Assembly: GCF_900476045.1 (NCBI RefSeq)
Contig: NZ_LS483440.1
Coordinates: 620,001 to 684,000, forward strand
Length of the DNA: 64,000 bases
Source: Gemella morbillorum
GTDB lineage: Bacteria > Bacillota > Bacilli > Staphylococcales > Gemellaceae
Reading direction: 5' to 3'
Positions within the stretch are counted from its first letter, which is position 1; every line of letters begins with the position of its first letter. A program made the translations under genes and the position numbers. This document shows positions 24,170 through 32,834 of the stretch, one piece after another. The notes under the pieces were generated by a model. That model did no database searches, was not told the origin of the DNA, and saw only the letters and a program-made list of their open reading frames with translations.

Positions 24170-24559
24170 ATGAATAGAGAATATACAGTGGATGACGCAA
24201 AATTTTTTTTAAAGAACTATAAAAACATACAAATGGAATGCAACGATTTTTTATTAAATGCTTATCAACCGGCAGACAAGAACGAGGTTAGCACGCAAAA
24301 GACAGGTAGGGAAAATGAGAGAAACATCATTAAAAAGCTTGATAACAAGGTATATCAAGAGAATAGACGTGTGTTGAAATGTATTGAGCAGTTTCTAAAA
24401 TCTCTAGATCCCGAGAGTTACAGAATAATATATGCTAAATATTTTAATCGTATGAAGAACTATGATATAGCTAACAAATACCATATGGATATTTCAACTG
24501 TTAAAAGGATTGTCAAGCGATTAATGGACGATTTTTTAAAAATTTTAAATAATTTCTAA
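24170..24559 (+). CDS. ArpU/RinA-like late transcription regulator
   Basis: 129 residues. The C-terminal half (CIEQFLKSLDPESYRIIYAKYFNRMKNYDIANKYHMDISTVKRIVKRLMDDF) is a sigma-region-4-like HTH, as in ArpU and RinA proteins that activate late gene transcription in Gram-positive phages. Its position just before the terminase genes is the expected one. RBS AAAAGGTAGG. Confidence 0.82.
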   Translation: MNREYTVDDAKFFLKNYKNIQMECNDFLLNAYQPADKNEVSTQKTGRENERNIIKKLDNKVYQENRRVLKCIEQFLKSLDPESYRIIYAKYFNRMKNYDIANKYHMDISTVKRIVKRLMDDFLKILNNF

Positions 24560-24779
24560 AATGATGAGCCCAATGAGCCTTTTTCATGTGTTAAAATGGT
24601 AGTGTGGGAATTTTAGGTGAGGTAAATTTTTCATAAGAATCTCCAACATATTTTTTATTATTAATTTACGAAACAAGATCAAGCTGTAGAAATAGTTAAT
24701 CCTTACCTAAATTCAAATCATATTTTTAAAGACAGTCGAGAGATTGTCTTTTTATTTTGTCAAGAAAGGTGGTGGAAAG
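24560..24779 (+). promoter_or_regulatory. Late-operon control region
   Basis: A gene-free stretch between the late regulator and terminase. It holds a tandem ATGAGCC repeat (24564-24570 and 24573-24579, 9 bp apart), an extended -10-like TGTTAAAAT near 24589-24597, and a hairpin AAAGACA/TGTCTTT with a T tract (24728-24755). A plausible layout is activator site, late promoter, then a terminator subject to readthrough; the assignment is inference. Confidence 0.5.
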
Positions 24780-25205
24780 TTGGCAAAATTGACATTAAAA
24801 CAACGGAAATTTGCTGATGAGTACATCATTAGTGGAAACATTGAACAATCAGCATTAAATGCGGGTTATTCGGCTAATTACTCAAGAAGTCAATCGCATA
24901 AATTGTTGGCAAATGTTGGCATAAAATCCTACATAGACGAACGACTCAAAGAGATAGAATCAGAAAAAACAGCAACGCAACAAGAAGTACTTGAGTATTT
25001 AACCTCAGTAATGAGAGGAGAGCATAAAGAACAAACGCTTATAGGACGTGGTCAGGGATTTCAAGAGATCACTAATATATCAGTAAGTGCCAAAGACAGA
25101 TTAAAGGCTGCCGATATTCTCAACAAGATTCATATGGCGAGAGAAGAGAAGAGTGCTACTGCCACTGAAAATATTGTAATTGTGGATAGGTGGGAAGATG
25201 GCTAA
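24780..25205 (+). CDS. Terminase small subunit
   Basis: 141 residues. LTLKQRKFADEYIISGNIEQSALNAGYSANYSRSQSHKLLANVGIKSYIDERLKE is the HTH DNA-recognition domain of Terminase_2 proteins, followed by a helical oligomerisation part. TTG start at 24780 with AAAGGTGG upstream; the longer frame from 24744 begins within the hairpin. Recognises the packaging site and recruits the large subunit, whose gene overlaps by 8 bp. Confidence 0.9.
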   Translation: MAKLTLKQRKFADEYIISGNIEQSALNAGYSANYSRSQSHKLLANVGIKSYIDERLKEIESEKTATQQEVLEYLTSVMRGEHKEQTLIGRGQGFQEITNISVSAKDRLKAADILNKIHMAREEKSATATENIVIVDRWEDG

Positions 25206-26502
25206 GTTTGATGTTCAAAAGAACGTGAATCCACATTTCAAAGATGTTTGGCTTTCTAAAGTGCCTTACAATGTGTTAAAAGGCGGAAGGAACAGTTTTA
25301 AATCTTCTGTAATAGCTTTAAAATTAATTAAAGATGTGTCGAAAATGATTGCTAAAGGTGAGAAAGCCAATGTTGTAGTAATCAGGAAAGTGGCAAATAC
25401 TATTCGAGATAGTGTCTTTAATAAGATAAATTGGGCCATAAACATGTACGGCTTAACAGATTCATTCAAAAGCACAGTATCTCCGTTTAAAATAACTCAC
25501 AAAGTCACAGGTTCAAGCTTTTATTTCTATGGCGCAGATGACTTTCAAAAGTTAAAATCGAATGATATTAACAATATAATAGCTGTATGGTATGAGGAAG
25601 CCGCAGAATTTGACAGCCAGGAGGAGTTTGACCAAACTAACATTACTTTTATGAGGCAGAAACATAAATTAGTGCCGTTCGTGAAATTTTACTGGAGCTA
25701 TAATCCCCCTAGAAATCCTTATGCATGGATTAATGAGTGGAGTGAAGAAATGAAAACAGTTGAAAATTATCTAGTGCATGAATCAAGTTATTTGAATGAT
25801 GAATTAGGATTTGTAACTGATCAAATGTTAGCAGATATCAACAGAATTAAAGAAAATGACTTTGATTATTATCTTTATATTTATTTAGGTAAACCAGTGG
25901 GAATAGGGAATAATGTCTACAATATGACTTGCTTTCATCCATTACAAGAGTTACCTAGCAATGATAAAATCATAGGAATATCTTATGCGCTCGATACAGG
26001 ACACCAACAAAGTGCGACAGCGTGTGGCGCTTATGGTATTACTGCTAAAGGTAACGTAATATTACTTGATACGTTTTATTATTCTCCTGCAGGAAGAGCT
26101 GTTAAAGCTGCGCCTAGTGATTTAACTATTATGATTAATGATTTTATTTCTAGAGTGCAAGATCTCTACAATGTGCCAACTATTAAATTAACAATAGATA
26201 GTGCAGAGGGAGCATTAAGGAATCAGTATTTTAAAGATTTTGGGATTAGATGGAACCCAGTTGCTAAAAGAAAAAATCAAACCATGATTGATACAGTAAC
26301 AAGTTTATTAGCGCAAGGAAGATTTTTTTATTTAGATAACGAAAACAATAAGATATTCATTGAAGAACACAAAATATACAGATATGATGAGAAAACTATT
26401 AAAACACCAGAACCAAAAGTAATTAAAGAAGATGATCACACGGTTGACGAATTTAAGTATTTTGTTTTGGACAATGCAAAATTATTAGGATTAAAAGTAT
26501 AG
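25198..26502 (+). CDS. Terminase large subunit (PBSX type)
   Basis: 434 residues. The ATPase domain has LKGGRNSFKSSVIALKLI (Walker A variant) and IIAVWYEEAAEF (Walker B); the nuclease domain holds SYALDTGHQ, LLDTFYYSP, TIDSAEG and KEDDHTVDEFKYF, giving the acidic residues of the RNase H-like fold. It is the DNA-packaging motor and headful/cos nuclease. ATG at 25198 after AGGTGGG. Confidence 0.94.
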   Translation: MAKFDVQKNVNPHFKDVWLSKVPYNVLKGGRNSFKSSVIALKLIKDVSKMIAKGEKANVVVIRKVANTIRDSVFNKINWAINMYGLTDSFKSTVSPFKITHKVTGSSFYFYGADDFQKLKSNDINNIIAVWYEEAAEFDSQEEFDQTNITFMRQKHKLVPFVKFYWSYNPPRNPYAWINEWSEEMKTVENYLVHESSYLNDELGFVTDQMLADINRIKENDFDYYLYIYLGKPVGIGNNVYNMTCFHPLQELPSNDKIIGISYALDTGHQQSATACGAYGITAKGNVILLDTFYYSPAGRAVKAAPSDLTIMINDFISRVQDLYNVPTIKLTIDSAEGALRNQYFKDFGIRWNPVAKRKNQTMIDTVTSLLAQGRFFYLDNENNKIFIEEHKIYRYDEKTIKTPEPKVIKEDDHTVDEFKYFVLDNAKLLGLKV

Positions 26503-26512
26503 GAGTTTAACA

Positions 26513-28009
26513 ATGGGGCTTATACAAATTATTAAGAATTTTTTTAAAAGGAGCAAGTACACAATGCGAGGTAGTTTAACAAGCATATTAGACCATCCGA
26601 AGATAGTTGTATCTTCAGAAGAATACAATCGAATAAAGAACAATTTAACATACTTCCAGAGTAAGTTTAAAGATGTTACCTACCTTAACACGGACGGAGA
26701 ACAGCGCACAAGGAAGTTTAATCACTTACCATTAGCAAGAACAGCTTGTAAGAAGATAGCTGGACTAGTTTATAACGAACAAGCAGAGATCACAGTTGAT
26801 AATGAAACAATTAATGAGTTTGTTAACGATATTCTTTTAAATGACAGATTTAACAAGAATTTTGAACGATATCTTGAGAGTTGTTTAGCATTAGGTGGAA
26901 TGGCAATGAGGCCTTATTTTGATGGCAAAACTATTAAGATAGCATTCATTCAAGCACCAGTATTTTTACCATTGCAAAGCAATATGCAAGATGTAAGCAG
27001 TGCAGCTATTGTTACTAAAACAGTTAAAAGCCAAGGTAAGACTAATACTTATTACACCTTAATTGAGTTTCACGAATGGAATAATGAAGACTTAACGATA
27101 ACTAATGAGTTGTATAAATCTACTAATTCAGAAACAATAGGTAGTCAAACGTTGTTAAGTGAATTATATGAGAATCTTGAAGAAAACATTGTGATTAAAG
27201 GATTAAGTAGACCGTTATTTACTTATTTAAAAACACCAGGAATGAACAACAAGGATATTAACAGCCCATTAGGACTTTCAATATTTGACAATGCTAAAAC
27301 AACGATTGATTTCATTAATAGAACATATGATGAATTCATGTGGGAAATAAAAATGGGACAAAGAAGAGTTGCTGTTCCTGATGGATTAACAAACATGACT
27401 TTTCAAGCTGGCAAAGACAATAAGTTCGTGACTAAACGAAGATTTGAAACTGATCAAAATGTGTTTGTTCAAATAGGAGGAGGACTTGACGATAATAAAA
27501 TCGTTGATTTAACTACACCAATCAGAGCTGATGATTATATCAAAGCTATTAACAAAGGATTAGCAATGTTTGAAATGCAAGTTGGAGTTAGTGGTGGAAT
27601 GTTTAGTTTTGACGGAAAGACAATGAAGACAGCAACAGAGGTTGTCAGCGAAAATTCAGACACTTTCCAACTAAGAAACAGCATTGTGTCACTAGTAGAA
27701 CATTCAATCAAAGAGCTTGTAGTATCTATTTGTGAATTAGGTAAGGCACATGGAATATATAACGGTGAAATACCTAAACTTGAAGATATATCTGTTAACC
27801 TTGATGATGGAGTGTTCACAGATAGAAATGCAGAGCTTGATTATTGGGTTAAAGCATTAGCAAGTGGAATTGTTAGTAAGCAGTATGCTATTTCAAAAGT
27901 GTTAGGAGTAACTGATGAAGAAGCTGGCAAAATGTTATCCGAAATTAATGATGAAGCACAACCAGACCTTGAAAGAACTGACGAGGTAATCTATGGAGAT
28001 AAAGAATAA
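26513..28009 (+). CDS. Portal protein (SPP1 gp6-like)
   Basis: 498 residues. Portal signatures include LPLARTACKKIAGLVYNEQAEI, FIQAPVFLPLQ, INSPLGLSIFDNAKTTIDFINRTYDEFMWEIKMGQRRVAVP and TATEVVSENSDTFQLRNSI. It forms the dodecameric DNA gate at the capsid vertex. The order terS-terL-portal-minor capsid is standard, and the next gene overlaps by 17 bp. Confidence 0.93.
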   Translation: MGLIQIIKNFFKRSKYTMRGSLTSILDHPKIVVSSEEYNRIKNNLTYFQSKFKDVTYLNTDGEQRTRKFNHLPLARTACKKIAGLVYNEQAEITVDNETINEFVNDILLNDRFNKNFERYLESCLALGGMAMRPYFDGKTIKIAFIQAPVFLPLQSNMQDVSSAAIVTKTVKSQGKTNTYYTLIEFHEWNNEDLTITNELYKSTNSETIGSQTLLSELYENLEENIVIKGLSRPLFTYLKTPGMNNKDINSPLGLSIFDNAKTTIDFINRTYDEFMWEIKMGQRRVAVPDGLTNMTFQAGKDNKFVTKRRFETDQNVFVQIGGGLDDNKIVDLTTPIRADDYIKAINKGLAMFEMQVGVSGGMFSFDGKTMKTATEVVSENSDTFQLRNSIVSLVEHSIKELVVSICELGKAHGIYNGEIPKLEDISVNLDDGVFTDRNAELDYWVKALASGIVSKQYAISKVLGVTDEEAGKMLSEINDEAQPDLERTDEVIYGDKE

Positions 28010-29696
28010 TGACGGTAAATATTGGGTAAAATCAAAAGAAGTTGAAAAATTGTACCACGAATTAACGATGCAGATGATGAACAATATTATCAGGAGATTA
28101 AAGCAACGTGGGACGGCTGATTTAATCGATAATCCTTATATTTGGCAATTAGAAAAATTAAATGATATGCACCTATTAACAGAAGAAAGTGTAAGAGATA
28201 TTTCAAAACGAACAGGAGTAGCTGAGCATGTGTTCAAAGATGTAATTGCTAACGAGGGGTATAAGATTTATCGAGATAGTCATCAACAATTGGCACAGGC
28301 TTTAAAAACTAATGTTAAACCTAATCCGTTAGTTCAAGATAGTTTGAACTCGTTAGCAAAACAGACAATGTTTGAACTTAATAATCTAATTAATACAACA
28401 ATGCCGAAAGCTCTACAAAATAATTATAAAAAGACTTTAGAGAGTGCGGTTGCTAGTGTAGTGTCTGGTACAAAGTCGCACAATAAAGCATTATCAGAAG
28501 CGGTTTTAAAAATGTACGAGCGAGGATTTACAGCCTTTAGAGATAGAGGTGGAAAAACTTGGACTGTAGAGCGTTACGCACAAACGGTAATACGCACAAC
28601 GACATTTAGGACTTATCGAGAAATGAGGGAACGCTCCGCAGATGAATTAGGAGTGGATACATTTTACTACAGCACTAAATCAAGTGCTAGAGAATTGTGT
28701 GCACCTCTACAACATCAAATAGTAACTAAAGGAGTAGCAAGAACTATTAATGGTGAAAGAGTGTTAAGTTTACCGGACTATGGATACGGCAGTCCCGGAG
28801 GTTGTTTAGGAATAAACTGTGGACACTATTTGACACCATTTGTAGTAGGTGTGAATTATAAACCTGATTTACCTGATTATTTAGAACACTTATCTGAAGC
28901 GGAAGCTAAACAAAACGCTCTTGATAAAGCGAGATTAAAAGCATTTGATCGTGAGATTAGAATTAACAGAGATAAGCAAAAGTTAATAAGGAATTTAGAT
29001 GATAAAGAGATGTTACAAAAGTTGAAATTGAGAGAAAAAACTCTTTTAGGCGGGCGTAAGAATCTTATAGAAAAGAATCCCACAGTAGTTGATAAGTATC
29101 CTGCTAAAAATGTTGAAGATAAGCCGAAAAAGGTGTATAATAAAGATAGGAGAGATTATAAGGTTTTAAATATTTCTCAAATTGAGAAATTACAGAAAAA
29201 TAGTGATACTGTATATAATAAATTCACTGATAAAGAATTGAAATCTTTAAAATCTTATACACAAGGCGGCTATCAACAAATTAATGATTATTTAGTTGGT
29301 GATGAATACTATAAACGTGGGGAAGATGTTAAAAATATTGATTCTGCCATTAGAAAGTTTAAGTTAGATAAAGATTTGATAACTTTTAGAGGTACAAAAG
29401 CTAAATATTTTAAAGGTGTTAGTGAAGGGGATATTATTTCAGGTAAAGTATTCTATTCAACAAGTTTAGATAAAGATCAAGCAATGGCTTTCTATACTGA
29501 TATAAAAGATTATTACGAGGAGGAAGCTAAGTTTTTAGAAATTCACGTCCCTAAAGGTACAAAAGCTTTATATATTGGAGCGAATACAAATTATGAAGTT
29601 AACGAAAAAGAATTGTTACTTTCTAACAAATTGAAATATAAGGTTAAAAAAATTGATGGGGACCGAATGATTTTGGAGGTGCATAACGATGAGTAA
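27993..29696 (+). CDS. Minor capsid protein fused to an ADP-ribosyltransferase domain
   Basis: 567 residues. Residues 1 to about 350 match the phage minor capsid 2 family (LIDNPYIWQLEKLNDMHLLTEESV, RYAQTVIRTTTFRTYREMRERSADELG, CAPLQHQIVTKG, GYGSPGGCLGINCGH). After a charged linker, residues about 390-567 form a mono-ADP-ribosyltransferase of the R-S-E class: ITFRGT (Arg466), FYSTSL (Ser489-Thr490-Ser491) and the ExE motif NEKE (Glu538, Glu540). All three catalytic motifs are intact. The toxin domain would be packed with the head and could be delivered with the genome; target unknown. Confidence 0.88.
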   Translation: MEIKNNDGKYWVKSKEVEKLYHELTMQMMNNIIRRLKQRGTADLIDNPYIWQLEKLNDMHLLTEESVRDISKRTGVAEHVFKDVIANEGYKIYRDSHQQLAQALKTNVKPNPLVQDSLNSLAKQTMFELNNLINTTMPKALQNNYKKTLESAVASVVSGTKSHNKALSEAVLKMYERGFTAFRDRGGKTWTVERYAQTVIRTTTFRTYREMRERSADELGVDTFYYSTKSSARELCAPLQHQIVTKGVARTINGERVLSLPDYGYGSPGGCLGINCGHYLTPFVVGVNYKPDLPDYLEHLSEAEAKQNALDKARLKAFDREIRINRDKQKLIRNLDDKEMLQKLKLREKTLLGGRKNLIEKNPTVVDKYPAKNVEDKPKKVYNKDRRDYKVLNISQIEKLQKNSDTVYNKFTDKELKSLKSYTQGGYQQINDYLVGDEYYKRGEDVKNIDSAIRKFKLDKDLITFRGTKAKYFKGVSEGDIISGKVFYSTSLDKDQAMAFYTDIKDYYEEEAKFLEIHVPKGTKALYIGANTNYEVNEKELLLSNKLKYKVKKIDGDRMILEVHNDE

Positions 29697-29877
29697 AAAG
29701 AAATTAACAGAAGTCGAATTTAAAAGATTTAGTTATTTACGACACATCCCTAATTATAATAAGACTGATAATGAATTTGAGGAATATCGCCAATTTGCTA
29801 AAAGAGTAGGACTTCCTGATCCTGATAGAAATTCAAAAGTAAGACCGTTACACGAAAATAAAGCACTTAGTAAATAA
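29689..29877 (+). CDS. Small phage protein, 62 aa
   Basis: MSKKKLTEVEFKRFSYLRHIP..., basic, ending RPLHENKALSK. Overlaps the ADP-ribosyltransferase gene by 8 bp, with TTGGAGG upstream. Since it is coupled to the ART-bearing gene it could be linked to it functionally (for example chaperone or immunity), but nothing in the sequence proves this. Confidence 0.6.
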   Translation: MSKKKLTEVEFKRFSYLRHIPNYNKTDNEFEEYRQFAKRVGLPDPDRNSKVRPLHENKALSK

Positions 29878-29899
29878 TACTAGGTGTTTTTATTATGTA

Positions 29900-29990
29900 A
29901 TTTTTCGTCCTAGACATGACGTTAAAAGGTCTTTTTATTATGCCTTGCACGGTGTAACAGTGCTAAATAAAGTCTAAAGGACGTAAAACG
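29900..29990 (+). ncRNA. Structured leader RNA upstream of the scaffold gene
   Basis: CGTCC-TAGAC (29906-29915) can pair with GTCTA-GGACG (29972-29983), closing a roughly 75-nt domain that contains a GAC/GTC helix and a GCAC/GTGC hairpin (29947-29963). It ends just before the AAAGGAG of the scaffold gene. Likely a cis-acting element or processing site controlling the switch to high-level capsid expression; not matched to a named family. Confidence 0.5.
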
Positions 29991-30006
29991 AAAGGAGCTT
30001 AAATTT

Positions 30007-30573
30007 ATGAGCCTAAAAAGAGAAATGTTGGTTGAAGCAGGGGTTACAGATAAGGATGCGATTGATAAAATCATGCAAGCGTACGGTGCAGGTTTGGAAA
30101 ACGCAAAAAATCAAGCGAAAACAGAATTGACTGCTGAAAATGAAACATTAAAATCACAACTTGAATCACAAAAAACTAAACTTGAAGAGCTTACTAAAAG
30201 TAATGATGCTAATTCAGAGGTTAAACAGGCTTTAGAAAAATTACAAGAAGAATACAATCAATTCAAGGTTGATAGTGATAACAAGTTGGCACAAATAAAT
30301 AAAACAAATGCTATTGCTTTGGCACTAAAAGATGTTAAGGCACACGATAGCGATGTTCTGATGAAACTTATCGATGTGGATAAGATTGAGTTAGGAGAAG
30401 ATGGAAAGCCTAAACTTGATGAGGTAGTTAACTCGTTAAGAGAAAGTAAACCTTTCTTATTTGAACAGGAACAACAAGCGAACACACCTCAAATTTCAGT
30501 AGGGGGCAATCCTAGTGGAACTGGACAAAATACAAAAGATCCATTCCAAGCAATTATAGATTTATATAAATAA
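30007..30573 (+). CDS. Capsid scaffolding protein (GP20 family)
   Basis: 188 residues with a long central coiled coil (about residues 35-105, ENETLKSQLESQKTKLEELTKS...EKLQEEYNQFK), the mark of phage GP20-type scaffolds. VKAHDSDVLMKLIDVDKIELGEDGKPKLDEVVNSLRESKPFLF is the conserved C-terminal part. It directs capsid shell assembly and is absent from the mature head. Precedes the capsid gene by 16 bp. Confidence 0.9.
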   Translation: MSLKREMLVEAGVTDKDAIDKIMQAYGAGLENAKNQAKTELTAENETLKSQLESQKTKLEELTKSNDANSEVKQALEKLQEEYNQFKVDSDNKLAQINKTNAIALALKDVKAHDSDVLMKLIDVDKIELGEDGKPKLDEVVNSLRESKPFLFEQEQQANTPQISVGGNPSGTGQNTKDPFQAIIDLYK

Positions 30574-30589
30574 AAAGGAGAAAAAATAA

Positions 30590-31477
30590 ATGGGAACAGA
30601 AAATAATAATTTACCTGTGCGCCAATATGCGCCTCAATATAAACAAGTTTTATCAACAGTATTTGATGTAAAGAAAGCATTTGAAGGAGCGTTAGCACCT
30701 ATTCAAACATTAGACGGTGTACAACACAACTCAAAAGCTTTTATGGTTAAAACTAACGGAACACCTGTAGTAGTAGGGACGTATAATACCGATGCAAATA
30801 CAGCATTTGGAACAGGAACTGGAAAAGGAAGTAGATTTGGGGAGTTAAAAGAAGTAATTTATGGAGACACAGAGGTAAACTATGATTACACTTTAGCAAT
30901 CCACGAAGGTATCGACCGTTACACAGTTAACAATGATTTAAATGCTGCAGTAGCAGACCGATTAAGATTACATTCAGAAGCACAAACGAGAGAAATAAAC
31001 AAACGTGTGGGTAAATACTTGTCTACTAATGCAGGGAAAACAGAAACTTTAGCTGACTTAAAAGAAGTAACTATTCAAAAGCTATTCAATACGGTTAATG
31101 TATACGTTGTTAACACGGAGATTAACGCTCCTGTTAAATGTTATTTAAGACCGCAACTTTACAATGCTATTGTAGATATGGCTTCAACAAATAAATCAAA
31201 AGGATCAAATGTAAGTTTAGATTCTAACGGTTTATTAAAATATAAAAGCATTGAGTTAGTTGAAACTCCTGAACAATATTTTGAGAATAACGTAGTTGCT
31301 ATTTTCTCTCCTGACGGTATTGTAATTCCATTTGTTGGTATTGAAACAGCAAGAGCGGTTGAATCAGAGGAGTTTGACGGTGTTAAACTACAAGCAGCTG
31401 CAAAAGGCGGAACTTTTGTTCTAGATGATAATAAAAAAGCTATCATCAAAGTAACAAGCACTACACCATTGGCTTAG
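30590..31477 (+). CDS. Major capsid protein
   Basis: 295 residues. Follows the scaffold gene with a strong RBS (AAAAGGAG). The pattern NNLPVRQYAPQYKQVLSTVFDVKKAFEGALAPIQTLDGV, then VYGDTEVNYDYTLAIHEGIDRYTVNN-like segments and INAPVKCYLRPQLYNAIVDMA, fits an HK97-fold capsid protein of this phage group. Identification rests on position, length and sequence character. Confidence 0.85.
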   Translation: MGTENNNLPVRQYAPQYKQVLSTVFDVKKAFEGALAPIQTLDGVQHNSKAFMVKTNGTPVVVGTYNTDANTAFGTGTGKGSRFGELKEVIYGDTEVNYDYTLAIHEGIDRYTVNNDLNAAVADRLRLHSEAQTREINKRVGKYLSTNAGKTETLADLKEVTIQKLFNTVNVYVVNTEINAPVKCYLRPQLYNAIVDMASTNKSKGSNVSLDSNGLLKYKSIELVETPEQYFENNVVAIFSPDGIVIPFVGIETARAVESEEFDGVKLQAAAKGGTFVLDDNKKAIIKVTSTTPLA

Positions 31478-31489
31478 GAGGAAAAATAA

Positions 31490-31744
31490 ATGGTTAAATA
31501 TATAACAAATGTAGAATTTAAAGACAGATACACTTGGGAAATAATTCCGAAAGGAACAGAGTTAGAATTAACAGAGGAAAGAGCGGAAGAAATCATCAAC
31601 GTATTAGGGGAAGAAGCTCTTATTAAAGAAGGAGAGAACAGAACTCAGGGAGATGTAAAAGAAGATATTGAAGAAGCTCTTATTAAAGAAGGAGAGAACA
31701 GATCTCCAGGAGATGTAAAAGAAGATGATAAAGAGGTTGAGTAA
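31490..31744 (+). CDS. Small head protein with tandem acidic repeat, 84 aa
   Basis: An N-terminal beta-like segment (VKYITNVEFKDRYTWEIIPKGTELELTEERAEEII) followed by a 20-residue unit repeated twice (EEALIKEGENR...GDVKED). The DNA carries a direct 60-bp duplication (31610-31669 and 31670-31729), nearly identical, so recent. Function unknown; likely virion or head completion. Confidence 0.65.
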   Translation: MVKYITNVEFKDRYTWEIIPKGTELELTEERAEEIINVLGEEALIKEGENRTQGDVKEDIEEALIKEGENRSPGDVKEDDKEVE

Positions 31745-31760
31745 TTCAGCCTCTTTTTTA
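31730..31760 (+). terminator. Terminator after the capsid cluster
   Basis: AAAGAGGTTGA / TCAGCCTCTTT, 11 bp with one G-U, loop GTAAT, T tract. It overlaps the end of the preceding gene and would reduce transcription into the connector genes. Confidence 0.75.
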
Positions 31761-31772
31761 GGAGGTTAAACA

Positions 31773-32162
31773 ATGAATTATTTAACTTTGGAAGAATTTA
31801 AAGAACTAGGTTTTGCAGAAATTAAAGATTTTTCAGATTTAAGGCAAAGAGCAGAAATGGCAATTGACTTGTTTACAAATTATTTTTATCAAAATAACAA
31901 TTTAGAAGATGATATTCCCCCTAGAAAAAAAGCAGTTAAACTTGCTATTGCTAATCAAATACGTTATTTAAATGAGTCCGGCATTCTCACTGCCGAAGAT
32001 AAAGTAACGTTTAATAGCGTAAGTATTGGACGTACCACTTTTAATTATGGGAACGAAAACAACGCTAACCAAGAAGCTAGTAAGCTTAATTTATCTTTAG
32101 ACACTATGAACTTACTAAAAAGCGTAGGATTTGGTTATAGAGGAGTTTGTTATGATAGATAA
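31773..32162 (+). CDS. Head-tail connector protein
   Basis: 129 residues. MNYLTLEEFKELGFAEIKDFSDLRQRAEMAIDLFTNYFYQ, then RKKAVKLAIANQIRYLNESG, is typical of gp6-like connector (adaptor) proteins that sit under the portal. First of the four small connector genes. Good RBS. Confidence 0.75.
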   Translation: MNYLTLEEFKELGFAEIKDFSDLRQRAEMAIDLFTNYFYQNNNLEDDIPPRKKAVKLAIANQIRYLNESGILTAEDKVTFNSVSIGRTTFNYGNENNANQEASKLNLSLDTMNLLKSVGFGYRGVCYDR

Positions 32163-32490
32163 AAGACTTCTTAAAGATTCTATTTCGGTAAGTTTAGCAG
32201 GAGAAAAAGATAGTTGGGGGAAAGTTAAATATCAACAAACTTTCGAGGTTGAAAATGTTAGATTTGATAGAAGTTCAATAGATAAGTCAATAAACACTCA
32301 AAGTTTAACTAACATTACAAGGTTAAAATCGGGGATTATTTTTATTTATCCAAAATATTCAAACGTTGAGGTTGATGATAGTTGGCTACAAGCCAAAATT
32401 AATGATTATCACGGAGAATATAAAGTAATTGGGATAGAGACTAATTACTTTAGGGGAAAGGTATTTTCCTATGAATTAACGGTGATTTAA
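32152..32490 (+). CDS. Minor capsid / head-closure protein (Minor_capsid_1 type)
   Basis: 112 residues: IDKRLLKDSISVSLAGEKDSWGKVKYQQTFEVENVRFDRSS..., with FIYPKYSNVEVDDSWLQAKI and ETNYFRGKVFSYELTVI. ATG at 32152 follows AGAGGAG; the TTG at 32131 is rejected. Overlaps its neighbours, in the usual head-closure position. Confidence 0.75.
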   Translation: MIDKRLLKDSISVSLAGEKDSWGKVKYQQTFEVENVRFDRSSIDKSINTQSLTNITRLKSGIIFIYPKYSNVEVDDSWLQAKINDYHGEYKVIGIETNYFRGKVFSYELTVI

Positions 32491-32834
32491 TGAGTTTAAA
32501 AGTATCATACGATTTAACACCATTAGAGAAAAAATTTGGTCCAGGCAATGTGAAAAACGCTAAAACCATGGTAGCTAATCAAATAGTAATAGACAGCGAT
32601 AAATATATCCCAAGCGATGGAAAAGGGGTATTAAGAGCTAGTGGCCATGCTAGTAATGGCGCAGCTATTTGGAATACTGTCTATGCTAGAGCGCATTTCT
32701 ATGGTACTAACGGGATAGTAACGTTTAGGAAATACACTATTCCGGGAACCGGCAGTAAGTGGACTGAAAAAGCTTCTGACGTTAATATGGGACGTTGGGA
32801 AGAAATAGCTAAGAAAGGATTGGGGATATCATGA
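32490..32834 (+). CDS. Minor capsid protein (Minor_capsid_2 type)
   Basis: 114 residues. YDLTPLEKKFGPGNVKNAKTMVANQIVIDSDKYIPSDGKGVLRASGH...WNTVYARAHFYGTNG is the minor capsid 2 (tail-completion) pattern. Overlaps both neighbours by 1-4 bp. Confidence 0.78.
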   Translation: MSLKVSYDLTPLEKKFGPGNVKNAKTMVANQIVIDSDKYIPSDGKGVLRASGHASNGAAIWNTVYARAHFYGTNGIVTFRKYTIPGTGSKWTEKASDVNMGRWEEIAKKGLGIS

